NCBI RefSeq assembly: GCF_001894805.1
Contig: NZ_BCWX01000001.1
Coordinates: 868,001-932,000 of the forward strand
Length of the DNA: 64,000 nucleotides
DNA from: Rhodococcus globerulus NBRC 14531
GTDB lineage: Bacteria > Actinomycetota > Actinomycetes > Mycobacteriales > Mycobacteriaceae
Direction of reading: 5' to 3'
Shown: positions 9,611 through 19,508 of the stretch, in pieces
How the letters are laid out: every line of letters begins with the position of its first letter
Numbering within the stretch: the first letter of the stretch is position 1
The notes under the pieces: model-generated
What the model saw: the letters and a program-made list of their open reading frames with translations, nothing else
Databases searched by the model: none
Told to the model about the DNA's origin: nothing
Program-made: the position numbers and the translations under genes

Positions 9611-10165
9611 GTGACTGATTTGCAAGAGAACAAGGCAGCGGCCGAGGTCCCTACGGACCCGGCCGCTCATGCCGTCCAGATGGTCGGTCACCATTATCGT
9701 GTCGAAGACTTCTACGAGGTCGGGCGCGAGAAGGTGCGCGAGTTCGCTCGCTCCGTCCAGGATTCACATCCTGCGCATTACGACGAAACCGCTGCAAAGG
9801 GCCTCGGATACGACGGCCTGATTGCACCGGTGACGTTTGTTGCGATCGTCGGCGGCATTGCCCAACGTCGACTCTTCGAAGAAGTTGTCACCGGCTACGA
9901 CTTGAGTCAGATTCTCCATACTGATCAACGGATCGTGCTTCACGAACCGATTCAGGTGGGGGATCGACTGTTCTGCGACGTCTATCTGGATTCGTTCAGG
10001 CAGGCTGCAGGTAGTGACATCATCGTGACCAAGAACATCATCATCAACCAGCACGGTCGAGAGACCGTCACGATGTGGACAACCCTGGTTGCCCGCACCG
10101 GTGGTGAGGTGGACGAGAACATCGCCCACGCAGTCAAGGATGTGATGATGCATGTCGCTCCGTAA
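9611..10165 (+). CDS. hadA: (3R)-hydroxyacyl-ACP dehydratase subunit HadA
   Basis: Subunit of the FAS-II dehydratase that removes water from 3-hydroxyacyl-ACP during meromycolate elongation. The 184-residue hot-dog protein includes YEVGREKVREFARSVQDSHPAHYDE, GYDGLIAPVTFVAI and QRIVLHEPIQVGDRL, all typical of HadA, which gives substrate binding while HadB carries the catalytic residues. GTG start at 9611 after a GAAGAGAG ribosome site. It overlaps hadB by 14 nt, so the two subunits are coupled. Confidence 0.95.
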   Translation: MTDLQENKAAAEVPTDPAAHAVQMVGHHYRVEDFYEVGREKVREFARSVQDSHPAHYDETAAKGLGYDGLIAPVTFVAIVGGIAQRRLFEEVVTGYDLSQILHTDQRIVLHEPIQVGDRLFCDVYLDSFRQAAGSDIIVTKNIIINQHGRETVTMWTTLVARTGGEVDENIAHAVKDVMMHVAP

Positions 10166-10577
10166 ATTTTCCGACGTGAATGTCGGCGATCTTCTTCCTG
10201 AGAAGACCGTCACCGTCACGCGTGGAAACCTCGTCAATTACACGGGCGTATCGGGAGATCCAAACCCGATTCACTTCAGTGACGAGGTTGCTCGACTTGC
10301 CGGCCTGCCCGATGTGGTGGCGCACGGCATGCTCTCCATGGGCATGGGTGCCGGATACGTCACCGAATGGCTAGGGGACCCGGGTGCGGTAACCGAATAC
10401 AATGTACGGTTTACTAGTCCGGTAATCGTGGCAGCCGACAAGGCCGCCGAGATCGAGTTCACCGCCAAGGTGAAGTCGATCGACGAAGACAGCAAGACTG
10501 CAGTACTGGCAATTGTGGCAAAATCCGAAGGTAGAAAAATCTTCGGCCGCGCCACGGCCACAGTCCGTCTGGCCTGA
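10152..10577 (+). CDS. hadB: (3R)-hydroxyacyl-ACP dehydratase subunit HadB
   Basis: The catalytic MaoC-like subunit of the FAS-II dehydratase. The 141-residue protein has the hydratase motif GDPNPIHFSDEVA with Asp36 and His41 at the catalytic positions, then AHGMLSMGMGAGYV. It starts inside the hadA 3' end. In M. tuberculosis hadC follows; here the next 186 bp hold no gene and lead directly to tRNA-Trp, so only the HadAB enzyme is encoded at this locus. Confidence 0.95.
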   Translation: MSLRKFSDVNVGDLLPEKTVTVTRGNLVNYTGVSGDPNPIHFSDEVARLAGLPDVVAHGMLSMGMGAGYVTEWLGDPGAVTEYNVRFTSPVIVAADKAAEIEFTAKVKSIDEDSKTAVLAIVAKSEGRKIFGRATATVRLA

Positions 10578-10763
10578 TAGCCGGGTAGATTGTGTTTGTT
10601 CCGGGGCTTTGAAGTACACTGAGATTTCTGGGATTCCTCAGCGCTGCGCGCTGCCCTGAACGTCGCAAGATGTTCACATCGGGTAGCGCGTATGTTGTGT
10701 GATCGCAGAGCGGTTAACCGAACCAGCAGGGCATGAAAGTGCCGGGCTGCGGACGTCAACCAA

Positions 10764-10836
<73 letters not shown>

Positions 10837-10867
10837 CCCCCGGATGCCAGCGACTGAGAGGAACGAC

Positions 10868-11359
10868 GTGAGCGAGGATCGCGACAAGCGCGACGCCGAC
10901 GCTTCGGACGCGGAGACTTCACCGTCTTCCGCTTCGAAGGCTGTCGACGACACTGCAGCTGACGCGGCCACGCGTTCCGATCTTTCGCTGGACAAGGGAG
11001 ACGCCGTAGAGGCGGCTTCCGCATCAAGTGGGGTTTCCAACAAGCCGACCGGCAAGCGCGCTGCACGCGGCGCCTCGGTTGCAGCGTCCACCGTGAAGAC
11101 TCCGGCTCGGACGGCGTCGCCGAAGGCGACTGCAAAGAACCCCGGTAAGAACCCCAAGGCGAAGAAAGACAACCTCTTCAAACGCCTTCGCAAGTTCTTC
11201 CGCGAGGTCATCGCAGAACTCCGCAAGGTCATCTGGCCGAACCGTAAGCAGATGGTCACCTATACCAGCGTCGTGCTGGCGTTCGTGGTCTTCATGGTCG
11301 CTTTCATCAGCGGCGTCGATATCGCTGTGATCAAGGGCGTTACCTGGCTGTTCGGCTGA
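10868..11359 (+). CDS. secE: preprotein translocase subunit SecE
   Basis: Essential small subunit of the SecYEG channel. Of its 163 residues, the first 100 or so are a low-complexity extension rich in Ala, Ser, Asp and Lys. The conserved part is the C-terminal [22 protein letters not shown] followed by one transmembrane helix ([21 protein letters not shown]). The GTG at 10868 has a GAGAGGAA ribosome site; an ATG at 10844 is possible but nearly touches the tRNA. It is paired with nusG in the usual way. Confidence 0.93.
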   Translation: MSEDRDKRDADASDAETSPSSASKAVDDTAADAATRSDLSLDKGDAVEAASASSGVSNKPTGKRAARGASVAASTVKTPARTASPKATAKNPGKNPKAKKDNLFKRLRKFFREVIAELRKVIWPNRKQMVTYTSVVLAFVVFMVAFISGVDIAVIKGVTWLFG

Positions 11360-11442
11360 TTGTCGAATCGTCGGGCGTCCTTGCCTGCGAGCGCGAGAAA
11401 GACCCGCACGGGTCCGAGTAACGAGAGGAAGCGAGTGCCCCA

Positions 11443-12294
11443 GTGAGCACCCCCGAGAACGACACGAATGAGGCCTTGGCCGAAGAGCGTGTTTCTGCCG
11501 AGGCGGCAGCCGAAGTAGACGTCGAGGCTGGCGAAGGCACCGATACCGACGCTGCCGAAGACGCTGCAGACGGCACCGAAGCCGCGCAGACCGAGGCAAC
11601 CGAGGACATCATCTCCGAGGACGCCGAGAACTCCGACGACGCTGCTCCGGCAGCCGACATCGAAGTAGAAGATCCGGTTGCGGAACTGAAGGCTGCTCTG
11701 CGCCGCGCACCAGGCGACTGGTACGTCATCCACTCGTACGCCGGTTACGAGAACAAGGTCAAGACCAACCTCGAGACCCGCGTTCAGAACCTCGACGTCG
11801 GCGACTACATCTTCCAGGTGGAAGTTCCCACCGAAGAGGTCACCGAGATCAAGAACGGCCAGCGCAAGCAGGTCAACCGCAAGGTTCTCCCCGGCTACAT
11901 CCTGGTCCGCATGGAACTCAACGACGAATCGTGGGGCGCAGTGCGCAACACGCCTGGAGTCACCGGATTTGTCGGTGCCACCTCGCGTCCGTCGCCGCTG
12001 TCCCTCAACGACGTCGTCAAGTTCCTGCTTCCTCAGCAAGAGCAGAAGAAGCAGCAGGCTGCAGCAGCTGCCGTCGCAGCAGGCGAGGCGCCGGTCGAGT
12101 CCTTCGGTAAGCCCCTCATCGAGGTGGACTTCGAGATCGGCGAATCCGTCACGGTCATGGACGGCCCGTTCGCGACATTGCCTGCCAGCATCAGCGAGGT
12201 CAACGGAGAGCAGCAGAAGCTCAAGGTCCTCGTATCGATCTTCGGACGTGAAACTCCGGTTGAGTTGAACTTCAACCAGGTCGCGAAGATCTAA
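11443..12294 (+). CDS. nusG: transcription termination/antitermination protein NusG
   Basis: Transcription factor that binds RNA polymerase and couples it to ribosomes or Rho. The 283-residue protein has an acidic extension of about 90 residues rich in Glu, Ala and Asp, the NGN domain ([21 protein letters not shown]), and a C-terminal KOW domain ([40 protein letters not shown]). Acidic N-terminal extensions occur in other actinobacterial NusG proteins. GTG start at 11443 behind GAGAGGAAG. Operon order secE-nusG-rplK-rplA. Confidence 0.95.
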   Translation: MSTPENDTNEALAEERVSAEAAAEVDVEAGEGTDTDAAEDAADGTEAAQTEATEDIISEDAENSDDAAPAADIEVEDPVAELKAALRRAPGDWYVIHSYAGYENKVKTNLETRVQNLDVGDYIFQVEVPTEEVTEIKNGQRKQVNRKVLPGYILVRMELNDESWGAVRNTPGVTGFVGATSRPSPLSLNDVVKFLLPQQEQKKQQAAAAAVAAGEAPVESFGKPLIEVDFEIGESVTVMDGPFATLPASISEVNGEQQKLKVLVSIFGRETPVELNFNQVAKI

Positions 12295-12355
12295 CCCCCA
12301 CACTTGCACTGTTAGACGCAAGACACACACCCAAGCTAGAAACTAGGAACTAGAG

Positions 12356-12790
12356 ATGCCCCCAAAGAAGAAGAAGCTCGCCGGGCTCATCAAGCTGCAG
12401 ATCCAGGCAGGTCAGGCTAACCCTGCACCTCCCGTGGGTCCCGCGCTCGGTCAGCATGGCGTGAACATCATGGAGTTCTGCAAGGCCTACAACGCGGCGA
12501 CTGAGTCCCAGCGCGGCAACGTTGTGCCGGTCGAGATCTCGGTCTACGAAGACCGGACCTTCGATTTCAAGCTGAAGACCCCTCCCGCTGCTCGACTGCT
12601 CCTCAAGGCAGCCGGCGTAGCCAAGGGCTCCGGCGAACCGCACAAGACCAAGGTTGCCTCGGTAACCATGGATCAGGTGCGCGAAATCGCGAAGACCAAG
12701 GCTGAAGACCTCAATGCCAATGACATCGAGCAGGCCGCGAAGATCATCGCCGGCACCGCTCGTTCCATGGGCATCACGGTCCAGGGCTAA
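12356..12790 (+). CDS. rplK: 50S ribosomal protein L11
   Basis: 144 residues, the normal L11 length. It shows [34 protein letters not shown] in the N-terminal domain (with the proline-rich hinge that thiostrepton-type antibiotics contact in other species) and the rRNA-binding C-terminal domain with [24 protein letters not shown] start. Confidence 0.97.
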   Translation: MPPKKKKLAGLIKLQIQAGQANPAPPVGPALGQHGVNIMEFCKAYNAATESQRGNVVPVEISVYEDRTFDFKLKTPPAARLLLKAAGVAKGSGEPHKTKVASVTMDQVREIAKTKAEDLNANDIEQAAKIIAGTARSMGITVQG

Positions 12791-12901
12791 TTCAGCAGCT
12801 CCACAGCATCACGTGGGAGGGCCGGCCAGGCCCTGACCACAACTGAACCATTCACCACTGCATCAAGTAACTCTCTGCAGTGATAAGTAAGGACAGAAGA
12901 A

Positions 12902-13621
12902 ATGGCAAAGCGCAGCAAGGCGTACCTCGCCGCCGCTGAGAAGATCGACGCAGACAAGCTCTACAGCCCGCTTCAGGCTGCAAAGCTCGCCAAGGAGACG
13001 TCGTCCACCAAGATGGATGCAACCGTTGAGGTTGCAGTTCGTCTGGGCGTCGACCCCCGTAAGGCTGACCAGATGGTCCGCGGAACGGTCAACCTGCCCC
13101 ACGGCACCGGTAAGACCGCTCGCGTCATCGTGTTCGCCGTTGGCGAGAAGGCAGCAGAAGCTGAGGCTGCAGGCGCTGACGTAGTCGGTGCAGAAGACCT
13201 GATCGAGCGCATCCAGGGTGGATGGGTCGATTTCGACGCCGCAATCGCGACTCCTGATCAGATGGCCAAGGTCGGCCGCATCGCCCGTGTCCTCGGACCC
13301 CGTGGCCTGATGCCGAACCCCAAGACGGGCACCGTTACCGCGGATGTCACGAAGGCTGTCAACGACATCAAGGGCGGAAAGATCAACTTCCGCGTCGACA
13401 AGCAGGCCAACCTGCACTTCGTCATCGGCAAGGCATCGTTCGACGATGAGAAGCTGGTGGAGAACTACGGCGCAGCGCTGGACGAGATCCTGCGTGCGAA
13501 GCCCTCGTCGGCCAAGGGCCGCTACGTGAAGAAGATCACGGTTTCGACCACCACCGGTCCGGGCATCCCGGTGGATCCGAACCGTACCCGCAACCTCCTC
13601 GAGGATGCTGCAGACGCGTAA
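12902..13621 (+). CDS. rplA: 50S ribosomal protein L1
   Basis: 239 residues covering the full L1 family: [50 protein letters not shown], and the C-terminal [18 protein letters not shown]1 binds 23S rRNA at the E-site stalk and, in many bacteria, its own mRNA. ATG start with AGGACAGAAGAA upstream. An intrinsic terminator follows. Confidence 0.97.
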   Translation: MAKRSKAYLAAAEKIDADKLYSPLQAAKLAKETSSTKMDATVEVAVRLGVDPRKADQMVRGTVNLPHGTGKTARVIVFAVGEKAAEAEAAGADVVGAEDLIERIQGGWVDFDAAIATPDQMAKVGRIARVLGPRGLMPNPKTGTVTADVTKAVNDIKGGKINFRVDKQANLHFVIGKASFDDEKLVENYGAALDEILRAKPSSAKGRYVKKITVSTTTGPGIPVDPNRTRNLLEDAADA

Positions 13622-13640
13622 GCAGTCCGCTGAACTGAAA

Positions 13641-13681
13641 GAAGGCCGATAGGGATTACCTCCCTATCGGCCTTCTTTTTT
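13641..13681 (+). terminator. intrinsic terminator after rplA
   Basis: A perfect 14-bp stem (13641-13654 with 13662-13675, GAAGGCCGATAGGG arm) with a 7-nt loop and a following T-run. It ends the secE-nusG-rplK-rplA unit, so rplJ-rplL is transcribed separately. Confidence 0.95.
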
Positions 13682-13829
13682 GCATTCAGGGAGAGGGCCC
13701 AGGGGCGATTTGGTGATGTGTTGCCCGGTGAGGTAGTCTTCAACGCGGAGTTCAGTGCTGGATATGAACTTCACCCCAAAATCATGTTCTACCCAAGACC
13801 GTTGGTTATTGCGCTTAGCGATGAGTGCA

Positions 13830-14045
13830 GTTGAAAGTCCGGAAATGTCCGGCGACCCACGCAGGAGGACGAGGTAAGGGGGAACGCATTCTGTGGTGGT
13901 TCTTTTCGCTTCCGTTTGTCTCCTCTGTACGCCCCGTGCGCCCTGCGCCGGGGCGTTTTGCATGTCTAGGACTTGTGGCTTGTCAGGTTCTCCTGGTGAG
14001 CCGCGGCGGTTCCGAAGTGGGATAACGACTGTCACGAGAGGAGGC
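13830..14045 (+). promoter_or_regulatory. rplJ leader (L10-type autoregulatory leader) with attenuator-like hairpin
   Basis: About 370 bp separate the rplA terminator from rplJ and contain no credible gene. The part at 13845-13885 (CCGGCGACCCACGCAGGAGG then ACGAGGTAAGG) resembles the L10 leader that binds L10(L12)4. An ACGCCCCG/CGGGGCGT stem (13929-13936 with 13949-13956) is followed by TTTT, like an attenuator. The role is inferred from position and shape. Confidence 0.55.
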
Positions 14046-14050
14046 GAAGT

Positions 14051-14644
14051 ATGGCAAAGCCTGAGAAGGTTTCCGCAGTTGCGGAAATCACCGAGCAGTT
14101 CAAGGGTTCGACCGCTGCTGTGATCACGGAATACCGTGGTCTTTCAGTGGGCAACATCACGACACTGCGACGCGCTCTCGGAGAAGGTGCCACCTACTCC
14201 GTCGCCAAGAACACCCTGGTTAAGCGTGCCGCCGCTGAGGCTGGCATCGAGGGCCTTGATGACCTGTTCGTCGGACCGACCGCCATTGCATTCATCAAGG
14301 GCGAACCGGTCGACGCTGCGAAGGCACTGAAGAACTTCGCAAAGGAAAACAAGGCGCTCATCATCAAGGGCGGCTACATGGACGGCGCTGCGCTGTCCGT
14401 GGACGAGGTCAACAAGATCGCGGATCTCGAATCCCGCGAAATCCTGTTGGCAAAGCTTGCCGGCGCGATGAAGGGCAACTTGGCAAAGGCCGCAGGCCTG
14501 TTCAATGCTCCCGCTTCGCAGATGGCCCGTTTGGCCGCTGCACTGCAGGAGAAGAAGGCCGCAGAAGGCGGAGCTGCAGAAGCTCCGGCTGCTGCCGCAG
14601 AGGCTGCTACCGAGGCTCCGGCCGAGGCCGAAGCCGAAAGCTGA
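14051..14644 (+). CDS. rplJ: 50S ribosomal protein L10
   Basis: 197 residues. The N-terminal rRNA-binding part is [42 protein letters not shown], and the helix that holds L7/L12 dimers follows at about 135-170. The C-terminus is an Ala/Glu-rich tail ([23 protein letters not shown]) beyond the core. It has an AGAGGAGG ribosome site (14036-14043) and an ATG start, and leads into rplL. Confidence 0.97.
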   Translation: MAKPEKVSAVAEITEQFKGSTAAVITEYRGLSVGNITTLRRALGEGATYSVAKNTLVKRAAAEAGIEGLDDLFVGPTAIAFIKGEPVDAAKALKNFAKENKALIIKGGYMDGAALSVDEVNKIADLESREILLAKLAGAMKGNLAKAAGLFNAPASQMARLAAALQEKKAAEGGAAEAPAAAAEAATEAPAEAEAES

Positions 14645-14722
14645 TCCGCACCCGCGCATCACTGCTATATCCCCGCCCGGTCGCGGATCAGCGACATGGG
14701 ACTTACAGGAAGGACCGCCACA

Positions 14723-15109
14723 ATGGCGAAGCTCAGCACCGAAGAGTTGTTGGACCAGTTCAAGGAGCTCACCCTCCTCGAGCTCTCGGAGTTCGTTAAG
14801 GCATTCGAGGAGACCTTCGAGGTCACCGCTGCTGCTCCCGTCGCCGTCGCCGCTGCAGGCGCACCGGCTGCCGGCGCAGAAGCTGCTGAAGAGCAGGACG
14901 AGTTCGACGTCGTCCTCGAGTCGGCTGGCGACAAGAAGATCCAGGTCATCAAGGTCGTCCGTGAGGTCGTTTCCGGCCTCGGCCTGAAGGAAGCCAAGGA
15001 TCTCGTCGAGAGCGCTCCGAAGGCAATCCTGGAGAAGGTTTCGAAGGAAGCAGCTGAAGCTGCAAAGGAAAAGCTCGAAGGCGCCGGCGCAAAGATCTCC
15101 GTCAAGTAA
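14723..15109 (+). CDS. rplL: 50S ribosomal protein L7/L12
   Basis: 128 residues with the dimerising N-terminus [31 protein letters not shown], an Ala/Gly hinge, and the factor-binding C-terminal domain [23 protein letters not shown]...[13 protein letters not shown]. The ATG at 14723 gives the family start and has AGGAAGGA upstream; the frame is open further back to 14696. Followed by an intrinsic terminator. Confidence 0.97.
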   Translation: MAKLSTEELLDQFKELTLLELSEFVKAFEETFEVTAAAPVAVAAAGAPAAGAEAAEEQDEFDVVLESAGDKKIQVIKVVREVVSGLGLKEAKDLVESAPKAILEKVSKEAAEAAKEKLEGAGAKISVK

Positions 15110-15143
15110 GACGGTTTTCTCCGCTGCTCACCTCGAGTAGTCG

Positions 15144-15183
15144 AAAGAGGGTCACTTCCTACGGGAAGTGGCCCTCTTTTTTA
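15144..15183 (+). terminator. intrinsic terminator after rplL
   Basis: The stem pairs 15144-15159 (AAAGAGGGTCACTTCC) with 15164-15179, with one T-G wobble and a TACG tetraloop, and runs into a T-tract. Confidence 0.95.
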
Positions 15184-15367
15184 TTGGGCGCATCCGGCGG
15201 GAATGTCCGGATCGGCGCAGGTCGGATGCGTGTCCGATTCAGGGTGCGTGTTAGTTTGTGCTTCGTACTTACTCGTTAGTAGTATTCGCAGTCACGGGTA
15301 ACACTTCCATGCGATAGAGTGACCCAACCCACATCGGGTGGATGCATCGGACGGCGCGGAGGTAGTG

Positions 15368-16480
15368 GTGGGAGTAGAGGTAGCGGTAGACGGGCTGACT
15401 AAGTCTTTCGGGTCGCAGAGGATTTGGCAGGACGTGTCGTTGACGCTTCCCGCCGGTGAGGTGAGCGCATTGCTGGGGCCCTCGGGTACCGGCAAGTCGG
15501 TGTTCTTGAAGTCTTTGATCGGTTTGCTCCGCCCCGAGCAGGGTTCCATCGTGATCGACGGCACGGATATTTTGCAGTGTTCCTCGAAGGAGCTCTACGA
15601 GATCCGTAAGTTGTTCGGTGTGCTGTTCCAGGACGGTGCGTTGTTCGGTTCGATGAATTTGTACGACAACATCGCGTTTCCGCTCCGTGAGCATACGAAG
15701 AAGTCGGAATCCGATATCCGCAAGATCGTGATGGAGAAGCTCGATCTGACTGGTCTGGTCGGTGCGGAGGACAAGCTTCCCGGTGAGATTTCCGGTGGTA
15801 TGCGTAAGCGTGCCGGTCTGGCGCGTGCACTCGTGCTCGATCCCGAGATCATTCTCGTCGACGAGCCGGACTCCGGTCTGGACCCGGTGCGTACGACGTA
15901 CATCAGTCAGACGTTGATCGACATCAATGCTCAGTCCGATGCCACGATTCTGATTGTCTCGCACAACATCAACCTTGCTCGTACGGTGCCGGACAACATC
16001 GGGATGCTGTTCCGTCGCCAGTTGGTTATGTTCGGTCCTCGTGAGGTGTTGCTCACGTCCGACGAGCCCGTCGTCAAGCAATTCCTCAACGGCACGATGA
16101 TCGGTCCGATCGGTATGTCGGAAGAGAAGGACGAGGCTCAGATGGCGCACGAGCAGGCGCTCGTGGATGCCGGTCACCATGCCGGCGGTGTCGACGACGT
16201 CGAGGGCATCGTGCCGCAGATGAAGGCGACGCCCGGTAATCCGGAGCGTCAGGCTGTTCGTCGCCGTCAGGAACGCGTCCGTCAGATCATGCACACACTG
16301 CCGGTGAACGCGCAGGCGGCAATCCAGGACAGTCTCAACGAGGAGACGGGTCAGTTCAACCACGCCTACGCGGACGCGAGCGAGTACCAGGGGGATTGGG
16401 ACGGAAGCTCGCAGGATACACAGGTAATTCCAGCTTATGAGGGTGATCCCTACGGAAACACGACTCACGGACAAGGGTAG
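15368..16480 (+). CDS. mceG: ABC transporter ATPase MceG (Mkl) energising Mce lipid import
   Basis: The 370-residue ATPase has Walker A GPSGTGKS, ABC signature SGGMRKR, Walker B IILVDEPDSGLD and an H-loop SHN, and then a C-terminal extension of about 130 residues (IGPIGMSEEKDEA and beyond) characteristic of MceG. It powers YrbE/Mce import of lipids or sterols. The frame opens at 15338, but GTG 15368 gives MGVEVAVDGLTKSFG, matching the mycobacterial start I recall, and follows GGAGG at 15357-15361. A TAGAGT at 15315-15320 is a candidate -10. Unlike M. tuberculosis, where mkl stands apart from mce loci, it heads the mce operon here. Confidence 0.93.
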   Translation: MGVEVAVDGLTKSFGSQRIWQDVSLTLPAGEVSALLGPSGTGKSVFLKSLIGLLRPEQGSIVIDGTDILQCSSKELYEIRKLFGVLFQDGALFGSMNLYDNIAFPLREHTKKSESDIRKIVMEKLDLTGLVGAEDKLPGEISGGMRKRAGLARALVLDPEIILVDEPDSGLDPVRTTYISQTLIDINAQSDATILIVSHNINLARTVPDNIGMLFRRQLVMFGPREVLLTSDEPVVKQFLNGTMIGPIGMSEEKDEAQMAHEQALVDAGHHAGGVDDVEGIVPQMKATPGNPERQAVRRRQERVRQIMHTLPVNAQAAIQDSLNEETGQFNHAYADASEYQGDWDGSSQDTQVIPAYEGDPYGNTTHGQG

Positions 16481-16489
16481 GCATAACGA

Positions 16490-17284
16490 ATGGCGGGTAC
16501 CCGCAACTCGGTTCTGAGTCCTGTACACGGGGCACTGACTCAGGCCGGCAACATCGTCGAACTCTTCGTCGAGGTCGTGAAGAATACGTTCCGGCGGCCG
16601 TTTCAGTTTCGCGAGTTCATCGAGCAAGCATGGTTCATCGCCAGCGTCACGATTTTGCCGACTGCGCTGGTCGCGATTCCGTTCGGCGCTGTCGTTTCGC
16701 TGCAGACCGGTTCGCTGATCAAGCAGTTGGGCGCTGAATCGTTCACCGGCGCTGCCAGCGTTCTTGCGGTGATTCAGCAGGGAAGTCCACTGGTGACTGC
16801 TCTGCTTGTCGCTGGTGCTGCCGGTTCGGCGGTCACCGCTGACCTCGGTTCGCGGACAATCCGTGAAGAGATCGACGCCATGGAAGTCCTTGGCATCAAT
16901 CCCATTCAGCGACTTGTTGTTCCACGTGTGTTGGCGATGGTGCTCATTGCCGTATTGCTCAACGGGCTGGTATCCGTCGTCGGTATCGCGGGTGGCTACT
17001 TCTTCAACGTGATCCTGCAGGGCGGTAACCCCGGCGCCTACATCGCATCGTTCTCGGCGTTTGCGCAGCTGCCGGATATCTGGAGTGGCGAGATCAAGGC
17101 TGCGGTCTTCGGTGTCATCGCCGGAGTCATCTCGGCTTACAAGGGACTACACCCCTCGGGTGGGCCCAAAGGCGTTGGTGAGGCGGTCAACCAGGCCGTT
17201 GTCATCACGTTCCTGTTGTTGTTCTTCGCCAATCTGATTCTGACGATGGTGTACCTCCAGATCGTGCCGGCGAAGGGATCCTGA
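16490..17284 (+). CDS. YrbEA / MlaE family permease of the Mce transporter
   Basis: A 264-residue integral membrane protein of the MlaE permease family. It has five to six hydrophobic segments, the conserved EIDAMEVLGINPIQRLVVPRVLA loop that contacts the ATPase, and the C-terminal GVGEAVNQAVVITFLLLFFANLIL. It pairs with YrbEB to form the channel of an Mce lipid importer. It starts 9 bp after mceG. Confidence 0.95.
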   Translation: MAGTRNSVLSPVHGALTQAGNIVELFVEVVKNTFRRPFQFREFIEQAWFIASVTILPTALVAIPFGAVVSLQTGSLIKQLGAESFTGAASVLAVIQQGSPLVTALLVAGAAGSAVTADLGSRTIREEIDAMEVLGINPIQRLVVPRVLAMVLIAVLLNGLVSVVGIAGGYFFNVILQGGNPGAYIASFSAFAQLPDIWSGEIKAAVFGVIAGVISAYKGLHPSGGPKGVGEAVNQAVVITFLLLFFANLILTMVYLQIVPAKGS

Positions 17285-17289
17285 CCTAC

Positions 17290-18150
17290 ATGACCATCGC
17301 ACGAGGCCGCGGCGATCAGTTTCTGCTGAAGAGCCGCAAAGTAGCCAGAATGCCGCTCAACGTGCTTGATCGCGCGGGTGAGCAGATGTCGTTCTACGCG
17401 CGAGCCATTGCCTGGACACCGCGCACACTGCACCGCTACCGCAAGGAAACTCTGCGTCTACTCGCTGAAGTGACCTTCGGCAGTGGCGCATTGGCTGTCA
17501 TCGGCGGAACTATCGGCGTCATCGCGATGATGTCCGGATTCACCGGCGTCGTTGTGGGATTGCAGGGGTTCGCGGCGCTGGAACAGTTGGGTAGCTCGGT
17601 CCTGACCGGCTTCCTGTCTGCCTACGTCAATACTCGCGAGATCGCGCCGATTGTTGCCGCGCTGGCCCTTTCGGCGACGGTCGGGTGTGGTTTCACCGCG
17701 CAACTCGGTGCTATGCGTATCTCCGAGGAGATCGACGCGCTCGAGGTCATGGCAGTCCCGTCGGTTCCCTTCCTGGTGACGACTCGCATGATCGCCGGCT
17801 TTGTGGCCGTCATCCCGCTGTATATCGTCGGCTTGCTTGCCGCCTATCTGGCCTCGCGCGTGATCAGTACGGTATTCAACGGCCAGTCGACAGGGTCTTA
17901 CGACCATTACTTCAACTTGTTCCTGCCACCGCAGGACGTGTTGTATTCGTTTGCCAAGGTCCTGGTCTTTGCTTTTGTTCTGATTTTGATCCACTGCTAC
18001 TACGGATTTCACGCGTCGGGTGGCCCGGCAGGCGTCGGCGTGGCCGTCGGTCGCGCCGTTCGTGCGGCAATCGTGACTATCGCAGTGCTTGACTTCTTCC
18101 TCAGCCTCGCAATCTGGGGCACCACGACAACAGTGAGGGTGGCCGGATGA
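17290..18150 (+). CDS. YrbEB / MlaE family permease of the Mce transporter
   Basis: The second permease, 286 residues, with the same coupling loop (EEIDALEVMAVPSVPFLVTTRMIAGF) and GGPAGVGVAVGRAVRAAIV near the C-terminus. The N-terminal 50 residues are a cytoplasmic basic region. It overlaps the first mce gene by 4 nt (ATGA). Confidence 0.95.
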   Translation: MTIARGRGDQFLLKSRKVARMPLNVLDRAGEQMSFYARAIAWTPRTLHRYRKETLRLLAEVTFGSGALAVIGGTIGVIAMMSGFTGVVVGLQGFAALEQLGSSVLTGFLSAYVNTREIAPIVAALALSATVGCGFTAQLGAMRISEEIDALEVMAVPSVPFLVTTRMIAGFVAVIPLYIVGLLAAYLASRVISTVFNGQSTGSYDHYFNLFLPPQDVLYSFAKVLVFAFVLILIHCYYGFHASGGPAGVGVAVGRAVRAAIVTIAVLDFFLSLAIWGTTTTVRVAG

Positions 18151-19508
18151 TCGAGGCTCCGTCCGTTCTGCGCCGCCGTGTGCTGGGAATTGTGTTCTTC
18201 GTTGTGTTGGCGCTGTTTCTCACCTTCACGATCGGGGCCTTCAACAAGTCGTTCACCGACGTCGTGAAGGTCGATCTCCTGTCCGATTCCGTGGGAAATG
18301 CGTTACCTCCCAACGCGGATGTCAAGGTTCGTGGAATGTTGGTCGGTGAGGTGCGATCCGCGTCGACAACCGATGGTGTCGTCACATCGGTTCTCGCGAT
18401 CGAACCGGACAAAGCCGAGTTGATTCCCTCCGACGCGACAGCTCGTTTGCTCCCGAAGACACTGTTCGGTGAGCGGTACGTCTCGCTGATCATCCCGGAG
18501 GGGACAACGGCTCCGCCTCTTTCGGCCGGAACCGTGCTTCATCAGGACAAGAGCGGCAACGCGATCGAGGTTGGCGAGGTCTTGGACGGTTTGCTCCCGT
18601 TGCTGCAGGCAATTCCGCCGCAGGATCTCGCGAACACCCTCGGTTCGCTGGCACAAGGCTTGACCGGCCGCGGCGCTGAGTTGGGGCTCACCGTTGACCG
18701 TCTCGAGGAGATTTTCCGCGAGGTCAATACTGAACTCCCCGCCGTGCAGGAGGATCTGCGCAAGTTCGCTGACTTCTCACAGACCTATTCGGAGGCCGCG
18801 CCGGATCTGGTGAATGCACTCGACACTCTGCGCACCACCGGAAACACGGTGGTGGAGAAGCAGAATCAGGTCAACACCCTGTTGGCTTCGTTGACGGCGA
18901 CGTCGTCGACCACCGCTGCGTTCCTCGAGACAAACGCGCAGTCCATCATCACGCTGTCCGCAGACTCACGAGAAGCGCTGCAGTTGTTGGCTCAGTACTC
19001 TCCGACGTTCGGGTGCACCTTCAAGGGATTCGCTGAAACTACGCCGAAGGCCGCCAAGATTCTCTCGGCTGACGCGCCTGATCCCGGTGTTCGGGCAAAC
19101 ATTCAGATCGTCAACCCGAAGGGGCGTTACATCCCCAACCAGGACGAGCCTCGACTCGTCGACAATCGTGGACCGGTTTGCTACGACAATGTCACCGAGC
19201 CCGGTCGACCCTTCCCACAGTATCCCGGCGGTTCGTACGGTGACGGCTCGTACCAGGTTCCTTCCCGCAACGGTGGCCCCGAAACGATGGAGTTCTTGCA
19301 GGCTCCGGAAGGTTCGGGACCGCAGATGTTCTCGACCAACACCACCGGTCCGGTGCAGCAAGCCGGATATGCGGGCTCGCAACTCGAAGAGGATACGTTG
19401 AAGGTCATCTACGGCCAGGCTAATGGTGTTGCACCGGAGAATGTTCCGTCGTGGACCACTATGGTCAGCGCTCCCGCATTTACCGGTGCGGAGGTGAGCT
19501 TCCAATGA
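18147..19508 (+). CDS. MCE family protein, MceA position
   Basis: 453 residues: an N-terminal membrane anchor (VLGIVFFVVLALFLTFTIGAF), the MCE beta-barrel domain (about 40-120, DLLSDSVGNALPPNADVKVRGMLVGEV), a long helical segment that builds the periplasmic tunnel, and a C-terminal region rich in Pro and Gly. MCE proteins form the hexameric lipid shuttle across the periplasm. The substrate class (sterol, fatty acid, mycolic acid) cannot be told from this sequence, so no mce1-4 number is assigned. Confidence 0.93.
   Translation: MIEAPSVLRRRVLGIVFFVVLALFLTFTIGAFNKSFTDVVKVDLLSDSVGNALPPNADVKVRGMLVGEVRSASTTDGVVTSVLAIEPDKAELIPSDATARLLPKTLFGERYVSLIIPEGTTAPPLSAGTVLHQDKSGNAIEVGEVLDGLLPLLQAIPPQDLANTLGSLAQGLTGRGAELGLTVDRLEEIFREVNTELPAVQEDLRKFADFSQTYSEAAPDLVNALDTLRTTGNTVVEKQNQVNTLLASLTATSSTTAAFLETNAQSIITLSADSREALQLLAQYSPTFGCTFKGFAETTPKAAKILSADAPDPGVRANIQIVNPKGRYIPNQDEPRLVDNRGPVCYDNVTEPGRPFPQYPGGSYGDGSYQVPSRNGGPETMEFLQAPEGSGPQMFSTNTTGPVQQAGYAGSQLEEDTLKVIYGQANGVAPENVPSWTTMVSAPAFTGAEVSFQ

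Noticed and set aside
13664..14035. A 123-codon minus-strand frame through the rplJ leader
   Set aside because: No ribosome site and no recognisable domain; it crosses the leader hairpin and the rplA terminator region, so it is best seen as chance.
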